This document shows, one piece after another, positions 10,872 to 19,777 of a DNA stretch of 64,000 nucleotides; the first letter of the stretch is position 1; each line of letters starts with the position of its first letter. Origin of the DNA: Tardiphaga sp. P9-11 (lineage in GTDB: Bacteria > Pseudomonadota > Alphaproteobacteria > Rhizobiales > Xanthobacteraceae); assembly GCF_008329525.1 (NCBI RefSeq), contig NZ_NPKQ01000009.1, forward strand, positions 171,956-235,955, written 5' to 3'. A program made the position numbers and the translations under genes. The notes below the pieces were generated by a model. It was given only the letters and a program-made list of their open reading frames with translations, did not search any database and had not been told where the DNA came from.

Positions 10872-11441
10872 ATGCAGATCCTGCGCGCCGCAAACTACAA
10901 AGTGATGCCCTGGAAGAACGGGCTGGGATCGACCACGGAGATCGCGATCTTCCCGGCGGATGCAAAACTGGACGATTTCGACTGGCGCGTCAGTATGGCA
11001 ATGGTGACGAGCGACGGACCGTTCTCGTCATTTCCCGGGATTAATCGCACACTTCTGGTCATCGATGGTGCCGGCATCGACCTCAATGTCGACGGCTGCG
11101 CACCTGTGCGCATTGATCGCAATACGATCCATTCCTTCCCGGGCGATCAGCAAACGTCAGCGACACTGATCGACGGTTCCATTACAGATTTGAATGTGAT
11201 GAGCAGGCGCGGGATCGTCTCACAGCATGTGCGACGCATCAACGTCATGAAGCATCGAGACTTTATAGTTTCTGCACAAACGTTTCTGTTCGTCGAGCAT
11301 GGTACTGCGACCATACGGTCGGCATCCACCGTCGACAGACTGTCGGCGCATGATGCGCTGCTTGTCGAACGAGGATCAACACCTGTCACCATTGAGTCTC
11401 ATGCGACGGCACGTGCCGTCATCATCGAATTCGGTAGATAG
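10872..11441 (+). CDS. hutD: HutD family cupin protein
   Basis: A 189-residue bicupin-like protein starting MQILRAANYKVMPWKNGLGS, the conserved HutD N-terminus with the MPWKNGLGSTTEI signature. HutD is thought to set an upper limit on hut expression in Pseudomonas fluorescens, possibly by binding a pathway intermediate, but no enzymatic activity is established. I chose the ATG at 10872, 10 bases after the hutU stop, since the conserved N-terminus starts there; the open frame extends further upstream inside hutU. Last gene of the hutIUD unit. Confidence 0.93.
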   Translation: MQILRAANYKVMPWKNGLGSTTEIAIFPADAKLDDFDWRVSMAMVTSDGPFSSFPGINRTLLVIDGAGIDLNVDGCAPVRIDRNTIHSFPGDQQTSATLIDGSITDLNVMSRRGIVSQHVRRINVMKHRDFIVSAQTFLFVEHGTATIRSASTVDRLSAHDALLVERGSTPVTIESHATARAVIIEFGR

Positions 11442-11596
11442 GCGTCACCGGACCGCCGATTTTGATGAGGCCATAAATTACGGAAAGGCCATCCAAATCA
11501 AATATATAACCAAGAGTGATTACGTATATATGATTGGTAACGAATCGCTGCACCACTCAGTCTGACTCATGACTTAATTGCGAGGCTGGACATTCA

Positions 11597-12478
11597 ATGC
11601 ACAGGCGGCATCTCAATATTCCCATTGAAATTGTTCGCACCGTCGTTGCCATTTCAGAAACAGGTAGTTTAACCAAAGCTGCGGAACAATTGGGATTGAG
11701 TCAGCCCGCAGTGAGTTCGCAAATCAAGCGCCTCGAACAACTTGTTGGCGGTTCGCTGTTCAGCAAGACGCCGAACGGAAGCTGTCCGACCGATCTCGGC
11801 AAGCTGGTGCTTGCGCAAGCCCGCAAGATTATCGAGGCCAACGATCAGGTGCTTGCACTCGGCGGAACCGATAGTCATGGCGAGCGGCTTCGTTTGGGCC
11901 TGAGCGTCGTCATGGCGCAGCGCTTCGTGGCCCAGCAGAGCCCAACCAATCTCGATGATATACATATCCATGCCGGAATGTCCGCCGAGATTGCGACAGC
12001 GTTGATCGAGGGTCATGTCGACATCGCATGTTTTTTCCAGCGAGGAGAGATCAATTCCGATCTGGCTCCACTTGTTGTTGATGAATCCGAGGATCGGCTG
12101 GCATGGGTTCGCGCGAAATCATTCTTGCTCAGCCCCGGCGCACCTATCCCGGTCATCATCTGGACCAACGATGACTGGATGCTTCATACGCTCTCGCGAC
12201 ATGGCCTTTCCTATCGGATAGCCTTCAGCAGTCAGGACTACAGCGCAAAGAAGGCCGCCGTCGAAGCCGGTATTGGACTGACGGCTGTTCCCAGCCGGAT
12301 CATTCCGCCGGGACTGGTTTGGGCCAAGGATTATTGCTTGCCGGAGCTTCCGACCATCAAAGCCCTGCTCTGCATTCGCCCCGGCCTGACGTCGCCGCGA
12401 GTCATAGAAATCAAGGATCAGCTCTCAGCAATGTTCCTGCACCCGGCACTGCCCAAGGAAAACGACAAAGTTGCCTGA
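11597..12478 (+). CDS. LysR-family transcriptional regulator
   Basis: Regulator of 293 residues. The N-terminal winged helix-turn-helix reads ETGSLTKAAEQLGLSQPAVS followed by SQIKRLEQLVGG (about 20-55), typical of LysR proteins. The rest is the periplasmic-binding-protein-like effector domain, with the late segment AVEAGIGLTAVPSRI. It follows hutD by 155 bases of unusually AT-rich DNA on the same strand. There is no divergent gene, the usual target of a LysR protein; the possible targets are the hut genes or a distant locus. Effector unknown. Confidence 0.88.
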   Translation: MHRRHLNIPIEIVRTVVAISETGSLTKAAEQLGLSQPAVSSQIKRLEQLVGGSLFSKTPNGSCPTDLGKLVLAQARKIIEANDQVLALGGTDSHGERLRLGLSVVMAQRFVAQQSPTNLDDIHIHAGMSAEIATALIEGHVDIACFFQRGEINSDLAPLVVDESEDRLAWVRAKSFLLSPGAPIPVIIWTNDDWMLHTLSRHGLSYRIAFSSQDYSAKKAAVEAGIGLTAVPSRIIPPGLVWAKDYCLPELPTIKALLCIRPGLTSPRVIEIKDQLSAMFLHPALPKENDKVA

Positions 12479-12653
12479 CGAGGCTGCATATTTCAGAGAG
12501 CAGGCCGAGCGCTGCGAAAAGCTGGCGCGGGAGAATGATGACCCCACGATTCGCGAGCGGCTGCTGAACCTGGCTACGGAATACGCTCGCCGCGCGGAAA
12601 GGAAGCCTGTACAGCCCCGCGGCCGGCAATCGCCGCGGCCGGAGCGGCGCTGA
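12471..12653 (+). CDS. Small helical protein overlapping the lysR stop
   Basis: A 60-residue frame that opens with TTG inside the last codons of the LysR gene and reads PDEAAYFREQAERCEKLAR followed by NDDPTIRERLLNLATEYARRAE. This pattern (aromatic, RxQAExCxxLA, DPxxRERLLxLAxEY) matches a family of short uncharacterised proteins that is common in Bradyrhizobium and relatives. The protein would form two amphipathic helices, with a basic, proline-rich tail. Coding looks real because the pattern is protein-like and the overlap suggests coupled translation. Function unknown. Confidence 0.7.
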   Translation: MPDEAAYFREQAERCEKLARENDDPTIRERLLNLATEYARRAERKPVQPRGRQSPRPERR

Positions 12654-12681
12654 GCGAAGACGCGTACGTTGCCTGGCACAA

Positions 12682-14025
12682 CTACGTCTCTGACTTGATG
12701 CTTGAACCCGGCGCGGCGGACAATGGGGCGCGCGCCAACGCCGAACGACGATGATGAATGAGATTGTCGAGTCGCTGCGCTGCCGAGACCAGCGTCGCCA
12801 TTTCCAGTGCGTCCTCGTCATTTCGCATCGTCTTCGCCAACTGCGCGGTGAGAAGGTCGTCGACCTCCTGTTCGATCGCGCACAGTTCCGCATCGTCCGG
12901 CGCCGCCCTAATCCGGCGCGGCAATGTGTAAAGTGCGTTGAGCGTCGTCTCCCGGTGATCGGGCGGGCGAATGCCGAGGAACCGCCAGGCGGCAGCGAGT
13001 ATCGAGGCCAGAGCGCCAAGGAGCATGGGTGCGAGATAGATGTCATCGCCGTATTTATCCATGAAGCTCTGCTCGGTGCCGTTATAGTAAGCGGCGGCGC
13101 CGGGATGGACGGGGATAAAGGCATCGGGATCGGTGTCGGCAGCGGCGATACCGGCCAGTTGCGGTTGCCCGGCAATCAGATCGCGGCGCGCCGCGACCAC
13201 CATTTCGGTCAGACGCGCGATCACGCTGGAATGGAGCTTCTTGTTCGCGACCAGATAGTAACTGACCCGAAGCGTTGTCACGTCATCATCCGGGACGGGC
13301 GGCGCACCGCGGAGCGACCCTTTCGGAATGTCGAAGCTTTCATAGGCACCGTTGGCATCGGCAATGGCGCCGGCGGCGTCGATCGGGATCAACACCGGCG
13401 CGCCGGTTTTGAACAGACCGCGCACCTGAGACAAATACTTCTCAGTCAGCGGGATCACGACCAGCAGCGCGCTGACTTCCCGGGCCTCCACTACGCGCCG
13501 GGTGTCGCTGACTTCGAGATTCTTGAATGTGACCCTCGCACTCGTCAGGTCATATTGTTTGGTCAGCGCATCGACCAGCTTGCGATTGACCTCACCGCCC
13601 ACCACACCGACGGTGCGGCCGCGCAGGCCCTCGACACTGGTGATCTTCGAGCCGGGCGGCGCGATCAGCATGACAACCGCCTTGGCCATGACGGCAACGG
13701 CGCGCGCCTCGGAGAGATCGCCGACATCGGCCCGGACCACAGCGAGATCGACCTTACCGGAAGAGAATGCCTTGCCGGCATCGACGGCGTTGTCGAAGGT
13801 CTCGAAATCCAGCCGGATCGGCGACTTCTTGTTGGCGAAATGGCTGGCGATGATTGCCGCCGTCTTGCCGGCTTCGCCATCGATAGATCCGACTGCCAGC
13901 TTGAGCACGGTCGGACGCTCGATATAACGCCAGGTCAGAAGGCCGCCGCCCAGCACCAGACCGAAGATGCCGGCCAGCAGAAGCACCCTGCCCCAGAACG
14001 GGAAAGCAATGGATCGCACGCTCAT
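12682..14025 (-). CDS. TAXI-family solute receptor with two membrane anchors
   Basis: A 447-residue protein starting MSVRSIAFPFWGR. An uncleaved-looking transmembrane segment (about 12-32) is followed by a TAXI-type periplasmic binding domain (about 42-330; LKLAVGSIDGEAGKTAAIIA, VDLAVVRADVGD, LRGRTVGVVGGEVN). A second hydrophobic segment lies near residues 340-360 (LAPMLLGALASILAAAW), and a cytoplasmic helical tail of about 85 residues follows. TAXI proteins are normally soluble receptors for TRAP transporters, but no DctQ/DctM-type membrane genes are present. The tethered form with a cytoplasmic tail suggests either a permanently anchored receptor or a sensor; its ligand is unknown. The tail has no enzyme motif that I recognise. 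Confidence 0.82.
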   Translation of the reverse strand: MSVRSIAFPFWGRVLLLAGIFGLVLGGGLLTWRYIERPTVLKLAVGSIDGEAGKTAAIIASHFANKKSPIRLDFETFDNAVDAGKAFSSGKVDLAVVRADVGDLSEARAVAVMAKAVVMLIAPPGSKITSVEGLRGRTVGVVGGEVNRKLVDALTKQYDLTSARVTFKNLEVSDTRRVVEAREVSALLVVIPLTEKYLSQVRGLFKTGAPVLIPIDAAGAIADANGAYESFDIPKGSLRGAPPVPDDDVTTLRVSYYLVANKKLHSSVIARLTEMVVAARRDLIAGQPQLAGIAAADTDPDAFIPVHPGAAAYYNGTEQSFMDKYGDDIYLAPMLLGALASILAAAWRFLGIRPPDHRETTLNALYTLPRRIRAAPDDAELCAIEQEVDDLLTAQLAKTMRNDEDALEMATLVSAAQRLDNLIHHRRSALARAPLSAAPGSSIKSET

Positions 14026-14221
14026 GTTCGGTCCTGCGCGGTCCCGCAAATTCGCTGAGGCCCCGCCCGTATGCCATCATGCGCGGGCCGTCAGCGAAAA
14101 TCCATCTTTGCAGAGATGATGAAAATCCAGCAGCGCGTAGCGAACGAACAATCGGCCGGAGTGTCTTAACGCTCCAGGTCGCCCGTCTTCGGCAGGCGAG
14201 AAGCGGTGCCAGAGCGCCTTT

Positions 14222-14236
14222 TTATAATCATTCTAA
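14222..14236. promoter_or_regulatory. Irr/ICE-box-like palindrome upstream of feoA
   Basis: TTATAATCATTCTAA, a 15-base palindrome with one mismatched pair, 56 bases before the feoA start in an AT-rich patch of otherwise GC-rich DNA. It resembles the iron control element of rhizobial Irr (arms TTAGAA and TTCTAA around a three-base centre) with one substitution; a Fur-type site is also possible. Its location before a ferrous iron transporter fits iron-responsive control. Confidence 0.5.
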
Positions 14237-14291
14237 TAACATACGCGCGTTTGTCTTGACCTTGTCAGAACGCTGCTCGACAAGGTCCGGC

Positions 14292-14579
14292 ATGACCGCC
14301 CACCCGACTGCATCTGAAACATCCGTACACGAGTTGCGCCTCGGCAATGCGCCGCGCGGATTCATCGGGACCATCGTGGCATTGCAGCCCGATATTGCAG
14401 GCGCAGCCGAGAGCGGCCACGAGCTCGAACGGCATCTGCTGGAAATGGGCTTCACCGAAGGCGCGCGCGTCGAGATCCTGCATCAGGGCGCCATCCAGCG
14501 CGATCCGATCGCGGTGCGCGTCGACAATATTACGATCGCCGTTCGCCGGCGCGAAGCCATGGCAGTTGTTGTGAAATGA
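14292..14579 (+). CDS. feoA: Ferrous iron transport accessory protein FeoA
   Basis: A 95-residue cytoplasmic SH3-like protein that supports FeoB. It begins MTAHPTASETSVHELRLG and shows the family core HLLEMGFTEGARVEILHQG and DPIAVRVDNITIAVRRREA. I chose the ATG at 14292, with AAGG six bases upstream; the open frame runs further upstream without homology. Its stop overlaps the feoB start (ATGA), so the two are translated together. Likely iron-regulated through the palindrome upstream. Confidence 0.93.
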   Translation: MTAHPTASETSVHELRLGNAPRGFIGTIVALQPDIAGAAESGHELERHLLEMGFTEGARVEILHQGAIQRDPIAVRVDNITIAVRRREAMAVVVK

Positions 14580-16462
14580 CCCATACAGACGTGACCACCG
14601 AGCGCTTTCATCTCGCGCTGGTGGGAGCCCCCAATAGCGGCAAGACATCGCTCTTCAACGCACTCACCGGCAGCCGCCAGAAGGTGGCGAATTATGCGGG
14701 CGTCACCGTCGAGCGCAAGGCAGGCGCCTTCGTGACGCCGGCCGGCCGTCAGGTGACGCTGCTCGACCTGCCCGGCACCTATTCGCTGCGCGGCCGCAGC
14801 CCGGATGAAGAGATCACCCGCGACGTCGTGCTCGGCAAGCGCCCCGGCGAAGCTGCGCCCGATCTGGTCCTGTGCATCGCCGACGCCACCAATCTGCGCC
14901 TCACGCTGCGGCTGATCCTGGAACTCAAGCGTACCGGTCGCCCGCTGCTGGTGGTGCTCAACATGTTCGACATCGCGCAGCGCCGCGGCGTCAGCATCGA
15001 TGTCGACGCGATGTCCGCAGCACTTGGCGTGCCTGTCATCACCTCGATCGCGGTGAAGAAGGCCGGCGTCGAGGAACTGCGTCACCGCACCGACGAATTC
15101 GCCACCAATATGCCGGCGGTCACCGCCGGCGACGGCTGGACGCCGCTCGGCCTGTCCGAGATGAAAACGCTGCAGCGCGAGGCTGACCGCATCATCCGCG
15201 AAACCGTCACGATGCCGAGCAAGCCGGACACGCTGACCACGCGCGTCGATGCCGTGGTGCTGCATCCCGTCGCCGGTCTCGTGATCCTCGCGCTCATTCT
15301 GTTCGTGATGTTCCAGGCGGTATTCTCCTGGGCGCAGCCGCTGATGGAACTGCTGTCGGATTCCTTCGGCGCGCTGGGCACACTGGTGGCGCAGGTGCTG
15401 CCCGAAGGAATCATCCAGAGCTTCCTGCAGAACGGTCTGATCGCCGGCGTCGGCAGCGTGCTCGTGTTTCTCCCGCAGATCATCATCATCTTCCTGTTCA
15501 TCCTGCTGCTGGAAGATTTCGGCTACATGGCGCGCGCCGCGTTCCTGATGGACCGCGTCATGGGCGGCGCCGGCCTGCACGGCCGCGCCTTCATCCCCCT
15601 GCTGTCGAGCTTCGCCTGCGCCATTCCCGGCATCATGGCGACCCGCGTGATCGACAATCGCCGCGACCGCCTCACTACCATCCTCATTGCGCCGCTGATG
15701 ACCTGCTCGGCGCGCATCCCGGTCTATACGCTGATCATCTCCGCCTTCATTCCGGCCGAGACCGTCTGGGGCTGGGTCAATCTGCAGGGCCTCGTGATGT
15801 TCGGGCTCTATATCGCCGGCATCGGCAGCGCGCTGGCGGCGTCCTTCGTCATCAAGTTCTTCATGTGGCGCGACTACCAGCCGGCGCCGTTCATGCTGGA
15901 ATTGCCGGACTACAAGCTGCCGCGCCTCAAGAGCATCGCCATTGGTGTCTACACCCGCGCCAAGATGTTCCTGCAGCGCGCCGGCACCACCATCCTGTCG
16001 ATGATGATCCTGATCTGGTTCCTCGCCTCATTCCCGCAGGCGCCGGCCGGCGCCGAAGGGCCAGCGATCAATTACAGTCTTGCGGCCATCATCGGACACG
16101 CGCTGGAGCCGTTCTTCGCGCCGCTCGGCTTCAACTGGCAGATCACGGTGGCACTGATCCCCGGCATGGCGGCGCGCGAAGTCGCGGTCGGCGCGCTCGG
16201 CACCGTCTATGCGATCGAAGGCGGCAAGGAAGCGGCAGACGCCATCGGCCAGGCGCTGGCCAGCAAATGGAGCCTTGCGACGGCCCTGTCGTTCCTGGCC
16301 TGGTTCATCTTCGCCCCGCAATGCGCCTCAACATTGGCCGTGATCCGCCGCGAGACCGGCAGCACCAAGTGGATGGTGGTGACGTTCCTCTACATGTTCG
16401 CACTGGCCTATGTGGCGAGCCTGATCACCTACAATATCGCGAAGGCCGCCGGGCTGGGGTAG
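14576..16462 (+). CDS. feoB: Ferrous iron transporter FeoB
   Basis: Inner-membrane Fe2+ transporter of 628 residues. The N-terminal G domain has G1 GAPNSGKTS (17-25), G3 DLPGTYSLRG and G4 NMFD. The membrane part holds two Gate segments, LLSSFACAIPGIMATR and the matching AREVAVGALGTVYA region, each with surrounding hydrophobic segments. It is shorter than the E. coli protein (773), mostly because of compact loops and tail, which is common in alphaproteobacteria. Coupled to feoA by ATGA; there is no feoC. It supplies iron for haem and iron-sulfur proteins, particularly when oxygen is low. Confidence 0.96.
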   Translation: MTHTDVTTERFHLALVGAPNSGKTSLFNALTGSRQKVANYAGVTVERKAGAFVTPAGRQVTLLDLPGTYSLRGRSPDEEITRDVVLGKRPGEAAPDLVLCIADATNLRLTLRLILELKRTGRPLLVVLNMFDIAQRRGVSIDVDAMSAALGVPVITSIAVKKAGVEELRHRTDEFATNMPAVTAGDGWTPLGLSEMKTLQREADRIIRETVTMPSKPDTLTTRVDAVVLHPVAGLVILALILFVMFQAVFSWAQPLMELLSDSFGALGTLVAQVLPEGIIQSFLQNGLIAGVGSVLVFLPQIIIIFLFILLLEDFGYMARAAFLMDRVMGGAGLHGRAFIPLLSSFACAIPGIMATRVIDNRRDRLTTILIAPLMTCSARIPVYTLIISAFIPAETVWGWVNLQGLVMFGLYIAGIGSALAASFVIKFFMWRDYQPAPFMLELPDYKLPRLKSIAIGVYTRAKMFLQRAGTTILSMMILIWFLASFPQAPAGAEGPAINYSLAAIIGHALEPFFAPLGFNWQITVALIPGMAAREVAVGALGTVYAIEGGKEAADAIGQALASKWSLATALSFLAWFIFAPQCASTLAVIRRETGSTKWMVVTFLYMFALAYVASLITYNIAKAAGLG

Positions 16463-16488
16463 CGCACCCCCACGACGACGTCGTCGCC

Positions 16489-18081
16489 TCAATAGCCCGC
16501 TGCGAGGCCATCCTTGCGCGGATCGGATCCGGCGACATAACCGCTGTCGATCCTGCGCACGAGCTGCGCGCCACCAAAGCCGAAAGCTGAATCCGGCGGC
16601 TCGCGCTCGATGACATGGCCGCGGCTGGCGAGATCGGCGGCGACATTGTCCGGCACCGCCGTCTCGATCGCCACTTTCAACCCGGCCACATAGCGCCAGC
16701 GCGGCGCATCCGCTGCGGTCTGCGGATCCTGTCCCCAGAGCTGCATGCGCAGCATGATCTGCAGATGGCCCTGTGCCTGCATAGGACCACCCATCAGGCC
16801 GAAGGCCATCAGCGGCTCTTTGCCCTGCATGACGAAGCCCGGAATGATGGTCTGGAACGGCCGCTTGCGCGGGCCAACCTGATTGGGATGACCATCGGTC
16901 AGGACGAAACCGAAGCCGCGATTCTGCAGGCTGATGCCGGTGCCGGGCACGACCACGCCGGAGCCGAAGCCCGAATAGTTCGACTGGATATAGGACACCA
17001 TCATGCCATTGGCGTCGCCGGTGGACAGGCACACCGTGCCGCCGGTTTTGGGTGCGCCGGCGCCGAAATCCTGCGCGCGGCTCATGTCGATCAGTTTGGC
17101 GCGTGACGCGAGATAGGCGGGATTGAGCAGATGCGCGACGGTGACATCGTGCATGTAATCGAGGTCGGCGGCGTAAGCGTAGACATCGGCGAAGGCCAGC
17201 TTTGTGGCCTCGATCTGCAAATGGAAAGCATCGCCGCTGTCGAGCACAAGACCATCGGTGCCGTAGGCTCTCATGATACCCAACGCCATCAGCGCGGCGA
17301 TGCCCTGCCCGTTCGGCGGTATCTCATGCAACGATGCGTCGCCGAAATCCTGATGGATGGTGCCGCACCAGTCATTCTTGTGTGCGGCGAGATCAGCCTC
17401 TTCGAGCACCGCACCATGCTCGCGCGCAAAGTCAGCGATGCGCTGGGCGAGTTCGCCGCGATAGAAGGCTTCGCCTTTGGTCTCGGCGATCAATTTCAAC
17501 GAATATGCATGGCCCGGCGCTTTGAAGAGTTCACCAGCCGCCGGCGCGCGACCGTTCGGCATGAAGGCTTCGGCGAAGCCCGGCTGGTTCTTCAGTTCCT
17601 CTGCGCCGCGGCGCCAGAGTTCGGCAATCACGGGCGAGACATTGAAGCCATTCTCCGCATAGGAGATCGCGGGCCCGAACAGATCCGCGAAGGGCAGCTT
17701 GCCGAAGCGCTCGGACAGATCGACCCAGGCAGAGACGGCGCCGGGTACGGTGACGCTTTCCCAGCCGCGGTGCGGGAACGTCTTGTGATTTGCAAATCGC
17801 TCAGGAGTCCATCCTGCCGGCGACCGGCCGGAGGCGTTGAGGCCGTGCAGCTCCTTGCCGTCCCACAGGATGCAGTAGGCGTCCGATCCGATGCCATTGC
17901 CGGTCGGCTCGACCACGGTCAGCGTGATCGCTGCCGCAAGCGCCGCATCCAGCGCATTGCCGCCGCGTTCCAGCATGCGCAACCCGGCCTGTGTCGCCAG
18001 CGGCTGCGACGCCGCCACCACATTGCGCGCCATAACCGGCGAACGGCGGGAGGCATAAAGTCCATCGTGTCTGTATTGCAT
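16489..18081 (-). CDS. Gamma-glutamyltransferase family protein
   Basis: Ntn-hydrolase of 530 residues. The autoprocessing nucleophile is Thr349 in KTGGTVCLSTGD, the position at which the proenzyme would be cut into large and small subunits. Other family blocks: SQPLATQAGLRMLERGGNALDAA, NGIGSDAYCILWD and GLMGGPMQAQGH. No clear signal peptide, so it resembles the cytoplasmic YwrD-like group rather than the periplasmic glutathione-degrading Ggt. Natural substrate is unclear. It ends 27 bases from feoB, convergent to it. Stand-alone gene with AAGG before the start. Confidence 0.9.
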   Translation of the reverse strand: MQYRHDGLYASRRSPVMARNVVAASQPLATQAGLRMLERGGNALDAALAAAITLTVVEPTGNGIGSDAYCILWDGKELHGLNASGRSPAGWTPERFANHKTFPHRGWESVTVPGAVSAWVDLSERFGKLPFADLFGPAISYAENGFNVSPVIAELWRRGAEELKNQPGFAEAFMPNGRAPAAGELFKAPGHAYSLKLIAETKGEAFYRGELAQRIADFAREHGAVLEEADLAAHKNDWCGTIHQDFGDASLHEIPPNGQGIAALMALGIMRAYGTDGLVLDSGDAFHLQIEATKLAFADVYAYAADLDYMHDVTVAHLLNPAYLASRAKLIDMSRAQDFGAGAPKTGGTVCLSTGDANGMMVSYIQSNYSGFGSGVVVPGTGISLQNRGFGFVLTDGHPNQVGPRKRPFQTIIPGFVMQGKEPLMAFGLMGGPMQAQGHLQIMLRMQLWGQDPQTAADAPRWRYVAGLKVAIETAVPDNVAADLASRGHVIEREPPDSAFGFGGAQLVRRIDSGYVAGSDPRKDGLAAGY

Positions 18082-18207
18082 GGTGTAACCTTGGGATACG
18101 CTCTGGCTTCGACAATAACCGTGGTTTTATGCCTTCGCGCCGAACTGTGATAGGGTCGAGGCGCAACCTTCCCTTTGGCCGCCGGATGCAAGTCATGCTC
18201 CAACGCA

Positions 18208-18240
18208 AAGGAGCACAGGTGCGTGGCACCTATGCTCCTT
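18208..18240. terminator. Strong hairpin between thiolase and gamma-glutamyltransferase genes
   Basis: An eight-base stem (aaggagca with tgctcctt), one mismatch, then a six-base stem (aggtgc with gcacct) around a three-base loop. It lies 33 bases after the thiolase stop and has only a short T run on the minus strand, so it may act as a transcript end or stabiliser rather than a classical terminator. Confidence 0.45.
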
Positions 18241-18272
18241 CATGGGATCAGGATTGTTGAGTATGCGCGCGC

Positions 18273-19526
18273 TTACACGCGCTCGATGATGATCGCCGGT
18301 GCCATGCCGCCGGCGGCGCACATGGTGACCAGGCCGCGCTTCAGGTTGCGGCGCTCGAGTTCGTCCAGAATGGTCCCGATCAGGATCGCGCCGGTGGCGC
18401 CGATCGGATGACCGAGCGCGATCGAACCGCCATTGACGTTGACCTTGTTGCGATCGAGATCGAGATCGCGGATGAACTTCTCGGCGACCACGGCGAAGGC
18501 TTCATTGATCTCCCACAGATCGATGTCTTCCTTCTTGAGACCGGCCTTTGCCAGTACCTTCTGCGCAGCCGGCACCGGCGCATTCAGCATCAGGGTCGGA
18601 TCGTCGCCGATATTGGCCATCGCCACGATGCGCGCGCGGGGCTTCAGGCCATGCTTGTCGGCATAGGACTTCGAGGTCAGCAGCAGGGCTGCGGCACCAT
18701 CGACCACGCCTGATGAATTGCCGGCGTGGTGGAAATGCTCGATCTTGAGATCCGGATATTTCTGGTTGATCTGCTTGCGATAGGTCATGCCCGCTGCATC
18801 GAGCGGATGATCGGCCATCGCAGCAAAAGCCGGCTTCAAACCGGCGAGACCTTCGGCAGTGGTTTCCGGGCGGGGGTACTCGTCTTTCGCGAGCACGATG
18901 TTGCCCTCGTCATCCCTCACCGGGACGATGCTCTTGTCGAAACGGCCTTCCTTGATCGCGATGGCTGCGCGACGCTGGCTTTCCAGACCGAGCGCATCGA
19001 GCGCCTCGCGGCTGATGCCCTCCATCGAGGCAATCGCGTCGCCACAGATGCCCTGATGCGACTGCGGATGCACCTTGGCGAGCCGCTTATTGCCCGAGCC
19101 CATGCCGAGCGGCGCCTTGCCGGCGGCCATGTCTTCGGCAGCCATCGCACCAGTGAGCGACATCATCTCGGTGCCGCCGGCGATGACGACGTCTTCCATG
19201 CCCGACATGATCTGCGCTGCTGCGAAATTCACCGCGGTGATGCCGCCACCGCAGAAGCGATCGAGGGTAGTGCCGGAAGCCTTGATGTCATAGCCGGCAT
19301 CGAGCGCGGCCATACGGCCGAGATCGCCGCCCTGCTTGCCGCGCTGGGTCGAGGTCGACCAGATCACGTCATCGACGTCGGCGGTGTTGAGTTTATTACG
19401 CTCAGCAATCGCCTTCAGCACGGTCGCTGCCAGATGCTGCGGATGATGTTCAGCGAGCTTGCCCTTGCCCACTTTGCCGATGCCACGGGGCGTGCGGACT
19501 GCGTCAATGATATAGGCCTCGGCCAT
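18273..19526 (-). CDS. Acetyl-CoA acetyltransferase (thiolase)
   Basis: Thiolase of 417 residues, in the cytoplasm, that condenses or cleaves acyl-CoA and acetyl-CoA. The acyl-accepting cysteine is Cys92 in DRFCGGGITAVN; the catalytic pair is completed by NGGSIALGHPIGATG and the second cysteine in MCAAGGMAPA. I chose the ATG at 19526 (GGGAGAAG ribosome site) because the family N-terminus AEAYIIDAVRTPRG starts there; the open frame continues upstream without support. No beta-oxidation partner is next to it, so whether it serves fatty acid breakdown, polyhydroxybutyrate or another pathway cannot be told. Confidence 0.93.
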   Translation of the reverse strand: MAEAYIIDAVRTPRGIGKVGKGKLAEHHPQHLAATVLKAIAERNKLNTADVDDVIWSTSTQRGKQGGDLGRMAALDAGYDIKASGTTLDRFCGGGITAVNFAAAQIMSGMEDVVIAGGTEMMSLTGAMAAEDMAAGKAPLGMGSGNKRLAKVHPQSHQGICGDAIASMEGISREALDALGLESQRRAAIAIKEGRFDKSIVPVRDDEGNIVLAKDEYPRPETTAEGLAGLKPAFAAMADHPLDAAGMTYRKQINQKYPDLKIEHFHHAGNSSGVVDGAAALLLTSKSYADKHGLKPRARIVAMANIGDDPTLMLNAPVPAAQKVLAKAGLKKEDIDLWEINEAFAVVAEKFIRDLDLDRNKVNVNGGSIALGHPIGATGAILIGTILDELERRNLKRGLVTMCAAGGMAPAIIIERV

Positions 19527-19777
19527 GCTCTTCTCCCAAGAGTTTTGAAGTGTTTTTCTGACCGCGAGATTGGCCAAGCGACTCGTGAAGTCAAGGTGCG
19601 CAGGCGGCATGCACGTCTGCCAAAATTGGCGGGCATCTGGCGCAATGTCATCCGCTACCGGAAAATTGGCACAACCCAGGCACGATATTATAACCATACC
19701 GGCGCTATGAGACTGAGGCGGCCGCGCCGCTGCACGCTCATTGCGCTCAACAGCCAGAAATCCAGGAACCTATCTTC

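Noticed and set aside
11299..11565. 88-codon plus-strand frame spanning the end of hutD and the AT-rich gap
   Set aside because: It is out of frame with hutD and continues only because the gap lacks stops in that frame.
12751..14058. Plus-strand open frame of 435 codons antisense to the TAXI gene
   Set aside because: The minus-strand frame has signal, fold and membrane features; the opposite frame has none.
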